Shown here: positions 34,504 to 41,325 of the stretch, one piece after another
Numbering within the stretch: the first letter of the stretch is position 1
Layout: each line of letters starts with the position of its first letter
From: an uncultured Clostridiaceae bacterium
GTDB taxonomy: Bacteria > Bacillota > Clostridia > Clostridiales > Clostridiaceae
Length of the DNA stretch: 64,000 bases
Direction of reading: 5' to 3'
Assembly (NCBI GenBank): GCA_946405135.1
Contig: CAMJGD010000016.1
Span: 16,524-80,523 of the forward strand
The notes under the pieces: model-generated
The model's input: the letters and a program-made list of their open reading frames with translations, nothing else
What the model was told of the DNA's origin: nothing
The model's database searches: none
Translations under genes and position numbers: made by a program

Positions 34504-34505
34504 AA

Positions 34506-34539
34506 AATAGGGCTTGGTAACTGTATCCAAGCTCTATTT
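34506..34539. terminator. Bidirectional terminator between pcp and the DUF975 gene
   Basis: AAATAGGGCTTGG pairs with CCAAGCTCTATTT. On the minus strand TTTTTT follows, so it mainly ends the DUF975 transcript; on the plus strand the U-tract is poor. Confidence 0.75.
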
Positions 34540-34565
34540 CCTGATCAATTCATATTATAATATTT

Positions 34566-35195
34566 TTACTCTTCCAAACTTTTGGTGTTACTCGTACTAG
34601 AATACCTTAAGTCAAAGTAAAAAATAACAAAGGATAACTGCATATATGGAGTAAGCCACAAAAATCCTATACCAAATGTTATTATAGATAATATAGCCCA
34701 TCCTATGAAACTTAAATTTAATAAAAAGAATTTCCACTTATAACCGTCCATCATATCTTTACTCATAGATATAGCTTCAGAAGCTCCTATTTCAGGGTCA
34801 TCAGCTATTATAAATAATGCTTGAGAGTATTTAAAAAAAGCTATTATACCTGGAACTATAAAAAGACAAGTCCATAATAAAGTATATAGTGTGACAAGTA
34901 GATGGGTTAAAAAAGCATTTTCAAAGCATTTAAATCCACTAAAGAGTACATCTAATGGAACATTTTCCTCAGTTTTTTTAAAGTTCATAAAAAATCTTAT
35001 AAATCCTACAGTCATAGGTCCTGAAATAACAAAAACTATGATTGGACCAATCTTAGGAATATAACCACTAACTCCTAGCACAGCTGAATAGACTAAAACA
35101 GCTAATATTGCATTTCCCCACCGATTTGATAATATTCTTCTTGCTTCCTCTCTTATTTTATAATTTTCCAGCGTTGGTCCATAATTATAAGCCAT
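34566..35195 (-). CDS. DUF975 family membrane protein
   Basis: 209 residues with about five membrane segments, 'KIREEARRILSNRWGNAILAVLVY' at the N-terminus, 'YSQALFIIADDPEIGASEAISMSKDMMDGYKWKFFLL' in the middle. These are DUF975 hallmarks. The family is of unknown function. GGGGGG lies about 11 nt before the ATG at 35195. Confidence 0.85.
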   Translation of the reverse strand: MAYNYGPTLENYKIREEARRILSNRWGNAILAVLVYSAVLGVSGYIPKIGPIIVFVISGPMTVGFIRFFMNFKKTEENVPLDVLFSGFKCFENAFLTHLLVTLYTLLWTCLFIVPGIIAFFKYSQALFIIADDPEIGASEAISMSKDMMDGYKWKFFLLNLSFIGWAILSIITFGIGFLWLTPYMQLSFVIFYFDLRYSSTSNTKSLEE

Positions 35196-35618
35196 CTAAT
35201 AAACAACCCCCCAAAATATACTATATTAATTACTATGCTATATTTTCGAAAATTGTACTAAATTTTTGTTGTTTATTTTATTATTTAAATAAAAATGCCA
35301 AAAAGCATGGGGCAATATGCTTTTTGGCATTTTGTAAATGTATAAGGTGGAGATTTATATTCAATTTAATAGAAAATTTCAAAATTTAACGTGAAATAAA
35401 TTGTTTTTCCTAATTCTTATTACATTTATTATAATAACATAATGTATTAATTTATACCACTTTAAATTTAACTTATTATTTTAATTTATGTTTAATTATA
35501 TCCTTTTTTGAAGTTATTACTTACTTTTACTTAATTTTTGCTTACAAGTTTTACAAATATATTCATTTCAAAAAACTAAAAGGATACCCAAAACTTTCAG
35601 GTATCCAAATTTAAAATA
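35196..35618. other. Intergenic region with an isolated strong hairpin (35292-35333)
   Basis: 423 nt. A perfect 17-bp stem, AAAATGCCAAAAAGCAT / ATGCTTTTTGGCATTTT with an 8-nt loop, stands alone about 100 nt before the DUF975 gene. On the minus strand TTTTTATTT follows. It cannot serve the gene at 35619-36539, which has its own terminator at 35580-35607, so it may end a short RNA started near 35400-35560 or attenuate the DUF975 gene. The rest is AT-rich with no gene seen. Confidence 0.6.
35580..35607 (-). terminator. Terminator of the DUF7916-type gene
   Basis: The stem GGATACC / GGTATCC with a loop of 11 is followed on the minus strand by TTTTAGTTTTTT, 12 nt after the stop codon. Confidence 0.85.
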
Positions 35619-36539
35619 TTATCTATTTATAGATCTAGCCATTCTGCTATAAGTATGTCTTTTTCCTCGTATAGCTATACTGTAATCTATTATATTTTCA
35701 GGTATAGCAACACCTGGATATCCAGCATCTCCTATGTGATGCATATCAGTTCCTGTCATTTTACACATTAAAGCTATATTTTTTATAGTGTCACTATCTG
35801 CTCCTTCCTGAGAAGTTCCAATAGCTGTAATAGTCAAAGCCCCCAAACTATGAGCATATTCTACAAGTTCCCTTATATATTCCATAGTTATACCTGGCAC
35901 AGTACCTGGTGCAGGAAGAAGTATTACATCAGCTCCTGCTTCTACAAAAGCTTTTATGTCAGCTCTTGTTATTATATTTTGCCCAGCCTCTTTAAGTGAA
36001 CCCGCTGCATGCATTTTACCAGCTACTAACACCATCTTCTCTCCTACAGCAGAACTTATGGATTGCAGTGAATTTATTATAGCCCTGTTAGAAACTCCTG
36101 TACCTGGATTTCCTGTTAAAACTATGATATTTACTCCCATATTATAAGCCTTTATAGCGTTTTCCTTAGTACCTAATCTTCCTTTTGATATATCTATTAT
36201 CTCTCCTAAAGTATCCTGTTCTTTATCTACAGGCTCCAAATTTAAGCCTATTAATCTACCTGTAAGCCTTTTAATTTCTCTTACTATATTTTCTTTTTCT
36301 ACTCTAGGTATACCATTAACTACAGGATTATTAACATCAAACATATTTAGTAATATTATATCTGCTCCAAAAGCTGAAGCAAGTTCCGCATTACTTATAT
36401 TGAATAAAATTGGTTGTAGTATACCTATGGTTTCAGATACCATAACCCTGCCTTCACTAGCCATTATGGACTCTAATATTTCATTTTTACTCATCTTTTC
36501 AAAATCTGAAGTATTACAGTCAAGTAGCCTCTTTGCCAT
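35619..36539 (-). CDS. TIM-barrel-like protein of unknown function (DUF7916-type) in the PTS operon
   Basis: 306 residues from the ATG at 36539; the ATG at 36548 overlaps the AAAGGAG ribosome site. 'GADIILLNMFDVNNP', 'MGVNIIVLTGNPGTGVSN', 'VEAGADVILLPAPGTVPG' and 'MHHIGDAGYPGVAIPENI' suggest a beta/alpha barrel with glycine-rich phosphate loops. Homologues are often mislabelled haloacid dehalogenase-like or phosphonomutase. It lies 85 nt downstream of the PTS EIIBC gene past a terminator, so it may act on a product of the imported sugar. Function unknown. Confidence 0.65.
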   Translation of the reverse strand: MAKRLLDCNTSDFEKMSKNEILESIMASEGRVMVSETIGILQPILFNISNAELASAFGADIILLNMFDVNNPVVNGIPRVEKENIVREIKRLTGRLIGLNLEPVDKEQDTLGEIIDISKGRLGTKENAIKAYNMGVNIIVLTGNPGTGVSNRAIINSLQSISSAVGEKMVLVAGKMHAAGSLKEAGQNIITRADIKAFVEAGADVILLPAPGTVPGITMEYIRELVEYAHSLGALTITAIGTSQEGADSDTIKNIALMCKMTGTDMHHIGDAGYPGVAIPENIIDYSIAIRGKRHTYSRMARSINR

Positions 36540-36572
36540 AAATTTCATCTCCTTTTACTCTCAATTAAAATT

Positions 36573-36604
36573 AAGCTTCAAGCAGTAATTTCTGCCTGAA
36601 GCTT
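36573..36604 (-). terminator. Terminator after the PTS EIIBC gene
   Basis: A 13-bp stem AAGCTTCAAGCAG / CTGCCTGAAGCTT (one G-T-type pair) with TTTTAATT after it on the minus strand. Partial read-through into the next gene is possible because that gene has no obvious promoter. Confidence 0.75.
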
Positions 36605-36624
36605 ATTTTTTTAAAACTACTATA

Positions 36625-38022
36625 TTATTTCATCAAACTCTTAATATGTGTTACAAGTGGGTCTGCTACAGTTCCAACAACTATCTGGAAGTTCTTAGCT
36701 CCCATTTTCATAACTCCTGTAGCTCCTATTTCTTTTAATCTTGCTTCATTAATCATGCTTCCGTCTTTGGCAGTTAATCTTATTCTAGTTATACAAGCAT
36801 CAATAGAGTCTATATTTCCTCTTCCTCCTACAGCTTCTAATATCTCTGCTGCTTTTGCTGTTAATTCTGCATTACCTAAGTTTGATAATTTATTAGAAAC
36901 TTCCTCTTCTCCTCTACCTGGAGTTGGAATATCCAATTTAGTTATCATGAATACAAATATGAAGTAGTAAATTGCACCAAATATCAATCCTATTATTAAT
37001 AGCAATATAGGTTTTGAAGCAATTCCAAAACTTAATACATAGTCTATAAGTCCTGCTGAGAATCCGAATCCTGACTTAACGCCCAGAGCCGCAGTAAGTG
37101 CTAAAGCTATACCACTTAATAAAGCATGGATTACATATAATATTGGTGATAAGAACATAAATGTAAATTCTATTGGTTCAGTAATACCTGTTAAGAAAGA
37201 TGTAAATGCTATTCCTAAAAGCATACCTGCAACAGTTTTCTTATTTTCTTTCTTAGCAGTAGTAATCATAGCTAAACATGCTGCTGGAAGAGCGAACATC
37301 ATGATTGGGAAGAATCCTGTCATGTAAGTACCCGCATTTGGATCTCCAGCAAAGAATCTGTTTAAGTCTCCATTTACAACTTTTCCGGCTGCATCTGTAA
37401 ATTCTCCAAATTGGAACCAGAATAAAGTATTAAGTACATGGTGTAATCCAAATGGTATAAGAAGTCTATTAAAGAAACCAAATATAAATGCACCAAAAGC
37501 GCCTGCACCTGCTACTGCATTACCAAAAGCATTCAATCCATTTTGTATTAATGGCCATACATAACCCATGATTACTCCAAGGATTAATGCATAGAAAGAA
37601 GTTATAATAGGTACGAAACGTTTTCCTCCAAAGAATCCTAAAAAGTCTGGAACCTTAATTGCTTTATATTTATTGTATAATTTACCTGCTAAGACACCCA
37701 TTAAGATACCTGCAAGTACTCCCATATTAATCTTTTCATCAAAAGAAGTAGCAACTTTAGTTAAAACAAAATATCCTACTGTTGCTGCTATACCTGCAAC
37801 TCCATTATTTTCTTCAGCAAATCCTACAGCTATACCTATTGCAAATATAAGTGCTAAATTACCAAAAATAGCTGAACCTGCTGCTTCCATCCAAGGAATA
37901 TTAAATACATCTTTTGCACCAAGTCTTAGTAAAAGCGCTGCTGCTGGCAAAACTGCTACTGGTGTCATAAGAGCCTTACCTAGCTTTTGAAAACCGCCTA
38001 ATACCTTGTTATCTCTTGCCAT
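36625..38022 (-). CDS. nagE: PTS EIIBC component, N-acetylglucosamine/glucose family
   Basis: 465 residues. EIIC (about 1-370) has 'QKLGKALMTPVAVLPAAALLL', 'GFAEENNGVAGIAATVGYFVLT', and 'GITEPIEFTFMFLSP'; EIIB (about 385-465) has the phospho-Cys in 'SIDACITRIRL'. The 'NIPWMEAAGSAIFGN' region is more NagE-like than PtsG-like, but glucose cannot be excluded. No EIIA domain is fused; EIIA is encoded divergently at 38623. AGGAGG precedes the ATG. A terminator with a RAT-like site sits in the 280-nt leader, so expression is set by antitermination. Confidence 0.9.
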   Translation of the reverse strand: MARDNKVLGGFQKLGKALMTPVAVLPAAALLLRLGAKDVFNIPWMEAAGSAIFGNLALIFAIGIAVGFAEENNGVAGIAATVGYFVLTKVATSFDEKINMGVLAGILMGVLAGKLYNKYKAIKVPDFLGFFGGKRFVPIITSFYALILGVIMGYVWPLIQNGLNAFGNAVAGAGAFGAFIFGFFNRLLIPFGLHHVLNTLFWFQFGEFTDAAGKVVNGDLNRFFAGDPNAGTYMTGFFPIMMFALPAACLAMITTAKKENKKTVAGMLLGIAFTSFLTGITEPIEFTFMFLSPILYVIHALLSGIALALTAALGVKSGFGFSAGLIDYVLSFGIASKPILLLIIGLIFGAIYYFIFVFMITKLDIPTPGRGEEEVSNKLSNLGNAELTAKAAEILEAVGGRGNIDSIDACITRIRLTAKDGSMINEARLKEIGATGVMKMGAKNFQIVVGTVADPLVTHIKSLMK

Positions 38023-38212
38023 TTCTTTACCTCCTATTATTTTAATATTTTGATAATTGATAATAGTTTGTTTTTATTATTTAATTTAATACCGTACGCT
38101 TATTAAACTAAATAATAATTTATTAATATTATATGCTTTACCAACTTATATTTATTTCTGAGGTTTACCTTGATAAAAGAACAATAATTTCAATAGATAA
38201 AATAATGGTAAC

Positions 38213-38275
38213 AAAAAAAGCTGAAAAGGTTACCCTTTTCAGCTTTTGCCCACTTAAACAAATATGGTTACACGC
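38213..38275 (-). promoter_or_regulatory. RAT-like antiterminator overlapping a leader terminator of nagE
   Basis: On the minus strand CGTGTAACC... (38274 down) to GGGCAAAAGCTG (38250-38239) resembles the ribonucleic antiterminator of GlcT/LicT targets. Its 3' end overlaps a perfect 14-bp terminator (38247-38234 / 38229-38216) followed by TTTTTTT. Binding of the antiterminator protein (gene at 39191-40039) to this RNA should prevent the terminator from forming. Confidence 0.75.
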
Positions 38276-38307
38276 TGATAACGCATACAACTTATTAATT
38301 TACTTTA

Positions 38308-38335
38308 ATTATAACCTTTTCATGAAAAAAGTCAA
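38308..38335 (-). promoter_or_regulatory. Sigma-A promoter of nagE
   Basis: TTGACT (38335-38330) and TATAAT (38313-38308) are separated by 16 nt on the minus strand, about 60 nt before the leader terminator. Confidence 0.8.
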
Positions 38336-38403
38336 GAATAAATTAAAAATATTATAACCAACTAATTAATAATGTGAACATTTTGTATCATTAACTAAAA
38401 TCA

Positions 38404-38432
38404 TTGACAATATATTAGCCAAAATATATAAT
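38404..38432 (+). promoter_or_regulatory. Sigma-A promoter of the EIIA gene
   Basis: Perfect TTGACA (38404-38409) and perfect TATAAT (38427-38432) with a 17-nt spacer. Transcription should start near 38439, immediately before the RAT. Confidence 0.88.
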
Positions 38433-38443
38433 ACTTTATGAAA

Positions 38444-38495
38444 CGTGTAACTGTTAAATCAGGCATAAGTTTTCTAAAAACTTATGTCTTTTTAT
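38444..38495 (+). promoter_or_regulatory. RAT antiterminator and terminator in the EIIA leader
   Basis: CGTGTAACTG, six bases, then CAGGCATAAGT (38444-38470) closely matches GlcT-type RAT sequences. It overlaps a 12-bp terminator stem (38462-38473 / 38477-38488) with a U-rich tail. The same CGTGTAAC...GGCA pattern occurs in the divergent nagE leader, so one antiterminator protein probably controls both. Confidence 0.82.
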
Positions 38496-38570
38496 TTTTT
38501 TTAAATAAATCTTTATATTCTAAAAATATGAAATTATATGAAAATTGTATAAAAGTATGTAATCAAAATA

Positions 38571-38622
38571 GAAAGGAAGTGAAGATTTCCAAGCTGCATT
38601 GCTGTAGCTTTGGGAAATTACT
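38571..38622 (+). promoter_or_regulatory. Ribosome site separated from the EIIA start codon by a hairpin
   Basis: A near-perfect Shine-Dalgarno GAAAGGAAGTGA (38571-38582) lies 40 nt before the ATG. Between them is a 14-bp hairpin, ATTTCC-AAGCTGCA (38585-38598) with TGTAGCTT-GGAAAT (38603-38618), a 2-nt bulge and a 4-nt loop. With the hairpin folded, the ribosome site is 6-9 nt from the ATG. No nearer ribosome site exists. Confidence 0.7.
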
Positions 38623-39102
38623 ATGTTTGGATTTTTAAAGAAAAATTTTCAATTAATAGCCCCTGTAAATGGAAAATTAGTAGATTTATCTAAAGTACCT
38701 GATGAGGTATTTGCTCAAAAATTAGCTGGTGATGGCGTAGCCATTGAATCTACTGGTGATATAATTGTAGCTCCTGCAGATGGAGTACTGTCTCTCATAT
38801 TTAAAACAAACCATGCTTTTGCTATGACCTTGGACAACGGAGCAGAACTACTTGTACATATAGGTATAGATACCGTAGAACTACAAGGTGAAGGTTTTGA
38901 AAGATTAGCAGAAGAGGGTAAAAGAATAAAAGCTGGAGACCCTATAGTAAAGATTAATAGAGAATATATAACTGAAAAAGGTTTATCCTTAATTACCCCA
39001 ATTCTAATAACAAATTCAGATAATTTTAAGGAAATAACTTATAAAACAGATGTAAATGTTACTGCTGGTAAAGATACTATTCTAGAATATAAGACAAAAT
39101 AA
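38623..39102 (+). CDS. PTS glucose-type EIIA component
   Basis: 159 residues, stand-alone EIIA-Glc fold. It starts MFGFLKKNFQLIAPVNGKLV; the active His is in 'GAELLVHIGIDTV', and 'GDGVAIESTGDIIVAPADG' supplies the second conserved region. It takes phosphate from HPr and passes it to the EIIB domain of the divergently encoded EIIBC. The start is fixed by family length and the MFGF N-terminus, although its ribosome site lies beyond a hairpin (38571-38622). Expression should depend on RAT-mediated antitermination. Confidence 0.95.
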   Translation: MFGFLKKNFQLIAPVNGKLVDLSKVPDEVFAQKLAGDGVAIESTGDIIVAPADGVLSLIFKTNHAFAMTLDNGAELLVHIGIDTVELQGEGFERLAEEGKRIKAGDPIVKINREYITEKGLSLITPILITNSDNFKEITYKTDVNVTAGKDTILEYKTK

Positions 39103-39140
39103 AAATAAATAAGGCATATCAAATAATCTGTAAACTAATT

Positions 39141-39192
39141 GGGACTGTAATAGATTTATGTAAATCAATCTACTACAGTCCCTAAATTTTTT
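39141..39192. terminator. Bidirectional terminator between EIIA and antiterminator genes
   Basis: GGGACTGTAATAGATT pairs with AATCTACTACAGTCCC (16 bp with one mismatch), followed by AAATTTTTT on the plus strand. The genes converge here. Confidence 0.88.
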
Positions 39193-40039
39193 ACTTCACC
39201 ATTTTAAATCTTTCAATATGAATTGCCATATATGCAATTTCGTCTTCTACAACTTTTATATCCAATTGTTCTTCTATAAGTTTAGCCACCTTTTGTGCTA
39301 ATTCATAGGAACCTTTATATTTATTTTTTATTTCCGTAATCAAATCATTTTTTATGGGGTTATCAGTAAGAATTCTTTCTATAGCAAATCTTATATGAGT
39401 TATAAATCTAGCATAGTCTAAAGATTGCCTATCAATTTCCATATTTAACTCATCTTCAATAAACTCCACTATGCTGTTAGAAAGAAAATTATATTTTAAA
39501 GTATTGGATAACTTTCCATCATTTCTAGCTGAATGTATATGTAAAGCAATAAACCCTATTTCTCCTTCAGGTACATTTACTCCAGCAGCCTTCTCTAACA
39601 TTCTTGCAGCCTTGGCTGCTATGTCAAATTCTCTTCTATAGAGAGTCTCTGTTTCCACTAAAAAAGGATTTTGTATTTCCTCATTTTCTTTAAGCCTTTT
39701 TAATGCAAAATTTATGTGATCTGTCAAAGATATATGTATCTTTTCATTTAGCTCTTCACCCAATTCATCAGAAATCATGCAGATTATTTCTTCGCATAAT
39801 CCTATCACATTATTATCTGCATAGCTTATAAGCTCATTGAAATTATTTGAATTATCTTTATCTTCTATAGAGAAAACCTTTTCTACTTCTATATTTTTAT
39901 TAATTATGTCTCCTATATGTTTTCCAAAACCAATACCTTTACCAAATAATATTTTTTCTTTACCCTGCTCATCTACAAGCAGCACATTATTATTAAATAC
40001 TTTTAAAACCTTGCAATTATGGAGTAGGTTAGCCTTCAT
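39191..40039 (-). CDS. BglG/LicT-family transcription antiterminator (GlcT-like)
   Basis: 282 residues from the ATG at 40039, preceded by GGGGGTTGTATAC; the upstream in-frame ATGs lack a ribosome site. An RNA-binding CAT domain (about 1-58, 'MKANLLHNCKVLKVFNNNVL', 'GKGIGFGKHIGD') is followed by two PRDs with conserved His pairs ('LTDHINFALKR', 'ALHIHSARN', 'ITHIRFAIERIL', 'YMAIHIERF'). It should bind the two RATs at 38239-38275 and 38444-38470 when sugar relieves PTS-mediated phosphorylation, switching on nagE and EIIA. Confidence 0.92.
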   Translation of the reverse strand: MKANLLHNCKVLKVFNNNVLLVDEQGKEKILFGKGIGFGKHIGDIINKNIEVEKVFSIEDKDNSNNFNELISYADNNVIGLCEEIICMISDELGEELNEKIHISLTDHINFALKRLKENEEIQNPFLVETETLYRREFDIAAKAARMLEKAAGVNVPEGEIGFIALHIHSARNDGKLSNTLKYNFLSNSIVEFIEDELNMEIDRQSLDYARFITHIRFAIERILTDNPIKNDLITEIKNKYKGSYELAQKVAKLIEEQLDIKVVEDEIAYMAIHIERFKMVK

Positions 40040-40285
40040 GTATACAACCCCCATTGTTAACATTATATGTGTAATTATAACAAATTTAATAGTACCTTGC
40101 AAAATTTATCCAAATATATACTGATACTTATTAATATATCACTTATAAAGTTTTCTAACAAGAGCTTAGTAAAATGGATTTTTACAGTGAACATTTTTTC
40201 GTTTTTAATTTAAGTTTTAGCTTAAACAAACTTTATTCAGTGCATAAAAGCTTGTACTCTTACATCATAAAATGTATAAAACAAT

Positions 40286-40316
40286 TAAAAATTAGGGAAG
40301 AACTATGCCTTCCCAT
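40286..40316 (-). terminator. Terminator of the 49-residue protein gene
   Basis: The stem GGGAAG / CTTCCC with an 8-nt loop is followed on the minus strand by TAATTTTTAATT. Confidence 0.75.
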
Positions 40317-40322
40317 GATTAA

Positions 40323-40472
40323 TTAGAATCTTTCAGTCAATTCCTGCTGAATTCTTTTTAAATCCTTTTGCCTTAGTTTTGTCTCTTCTCTAATTTTATC
40401 CCAGTCTTCTCCATCAATAAGCATTCTTCTTGCTTTTTCTTCTGCTCCTAACTTTTGATTTACTTTTCCCAT
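40323..40472 (-). CDS. Small charged helical protein, unknown function
   Basis: 49 residues from the ATG at 40472, chosen because GAGGAGGTTAAAGAA precedes it; a longer in-frame start at 40523 has no ribosome site. The protein (MGKVNQKLGAEEKARRMLID... ending RIQQELTERF) is highly charged and probably two helices in the cytosol. The 'DWDKIREETKLRQKDLKRIQ' end looks like a helix-turn-helix fragment. It has its own terminator. No named family was recognised. Confidence 0.75.
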   Translation of the reverse strand: MGKVNQKLGAEEKARRMLIDGEDWDKIREETKLRQKDLKRIQQELTERF

Positions 40473-40640
40473 TTCTTTAACCTCCTCAATTTTATTTTTT
40501 CCAATACTCAAAGTTTGATGCATTTCTATATAATAAAAAATTAACCTTTAATTAAAATTTATAAAAACGTATTCGTTAATTATTTCACATATTTTTATAA
40601 AACTATTGTATTATAAGTACCTACAGATTATAATTAAAAG
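40473..40640. other. Divergent upstream region of the leader RNA
   Basis: AT-rich region holding the ribosome site of the small protein (near 40478-40487) and the rightward promoter at 40606-40634. Nothing else was recognised. Confidence 0.5.
40606..40634 (+). promoter_or_regulatory. Promoter of the leader RNA / hydrogenase-maturation operon
   Basis: TTGTAT (40606-40611) and TATAAT (40629-40634) with a 17-nt spacer. Predicted start near 40641, where the structured leader begins. Confidence 0.65.
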
Positions 40641-40871
40641 GTAATAACCATTCTCTTCTACCTGTTTGACTGGTCTTTTCCTATCAAACAGCTATATAAA
40701 ACTAAATAAGGAGCTTACTCCAATTGCAAAGATTTTATCCTAGCAAGAAGATGAAGGCTGTATAGTAAATAAACCCTTATAAAGTTAAATAAGGATTTAG
40801 TATTATTGTGGTTATCTATATAAATAACTACCTATGCCATATTCACCTTCTGCTCTGCAGAAGGTTTTTTT
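40641..40871 (+). ncRNA. Structured leader RNA with terminator upstream of TM1266-hydG-hydF; candidate riboswitch or small RNA
   Basis: About 230 nt. Closing stem ATAACCA (40644-40650) / TGGTTAT (40809-40815). Enclosed hairpins: CTGTTTGA/TCAAACAG (40662-40691), GGAG/CTCC (40710-40721) and CCTTAT/ATAAGG (40775-40794). The closing stem's 3' strand can instead pair as GTGGTTAT/ATAACTAC (40808-40831). A perfect 9-bp terminator ACCTTCTGC/GCAGAAGGT (40845-40865) with seven U follows. The mutually exclusive stems and terminator look like a riboswitch or attenuator, yet no T-box, c-di-GMP, SAM, cobalamin or other known core was recognised. An independent small RNA ending at the terminator is also possible. 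Confidence 0.55.
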
Positions 40872-40981
40872 ATAGCATAAAAACTTATATGATTGCTGAA
40901 GGATACTCATCTAAAACAACTTTAATGCTGAAAGTTGTACCAAATAAATAAAAAAAGATTAAAAACAAAGAAGGTGGTTTT

Positions 40982-41227
40982 ATGGATAAGAGAGTAGGTG
41001 TAGTTGGAATAGTAGTTGAAAATTTTGATAATGCTCCTAAAGTAAATGAAATACTTCATAGCTTTGCCAGCATTATTGTGGGAAGAATGGGTATCCCTTA
41101 TAAAGAAAGAGATGTATCTGTAATATCTCTTATTGTAGATGGTACTATGGACGAGATAAGTGCCATGACTGGGAAGCTTGGAAAGATAAACGGGGTAACC
41201 GTAAAATCTGCCATAACAAAAAAATAG
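40982..41227 (+). CDS. TM1266 family putative iron-only hydrogenase system regulator
   Basis: 81 residues, ferredoxin-like (ACT/NikR-C-like) fold: 'VGVVGIVVENFDNAPKVNEIL', 'IVGRMGIPYKERDVSVISLIVDG' and 'ISAMTGKLGKINGVTVKSAI'. Found beside HydE/HydF/HydG in many anaerobes and proposed to regulate hydrogenase; no biochemical role is proven. GAAGGTGG lies 4-8 nt before the ATG. First coding gene after the structured leader, 98 nt ahead of hydG. Confidence 0.9.
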   Translation: MDKRVGVVGIVVENFDNAPKVNEILHSFASIIVGRMGIPYKERDVSVISLIVDGTMDEISAMTGKLGKINGVTVKSAITKK

Positions 41228-41291
41228 CAATGTTATGACTTAATATCCAGATTATCAAAAATAAATATTAGTAAATTTTTATAGATAGAAA

Positions 41292-41325
41292 GGAGGCTGC
41301 TGCTTTTAATAGCAGTAGAGTTTGT
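41292..41325 (+). promoter_or_regulatory. Ribosome site separated from the hydG start codon by a hairpin
   Basis: GGAGG (41292-41296) is followed immediately by a 7-bp hairpin (CTGCTGC 41297-41303, 8-nt loop, GCAGTAG 41312-41318), then seven bases and the ATG at 41326. Linear spacing is 29 nt; with the hairpin folded it is 7 nt, the optimum. No other ribosome site lies near the ATG. Confidence 0.75.

Noticed and set aside
38438..38638. 66-codon plus-strand open frame overlapping the EIIA start
   Set aside because: It starts inside the RAT/terminator leader, has no ribosome site, resembles nothing, and is explained by the leader and hairpin of the EIIA gene.
40641..40871. T-box leader before TM1266-hydG
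   Set aside because: No AGGGTGGNACCGCG antiterminator and no stem I specifier motifs were seen, and the genes are not amino acid or tRNA synthetase genes.
40922..41230. 102-codon minus-strand open frame opposite the TM1266-family gene
   Set aside because: It is the antisense shadow of a well-supported gene, with no ribosome site and unlikely composition.
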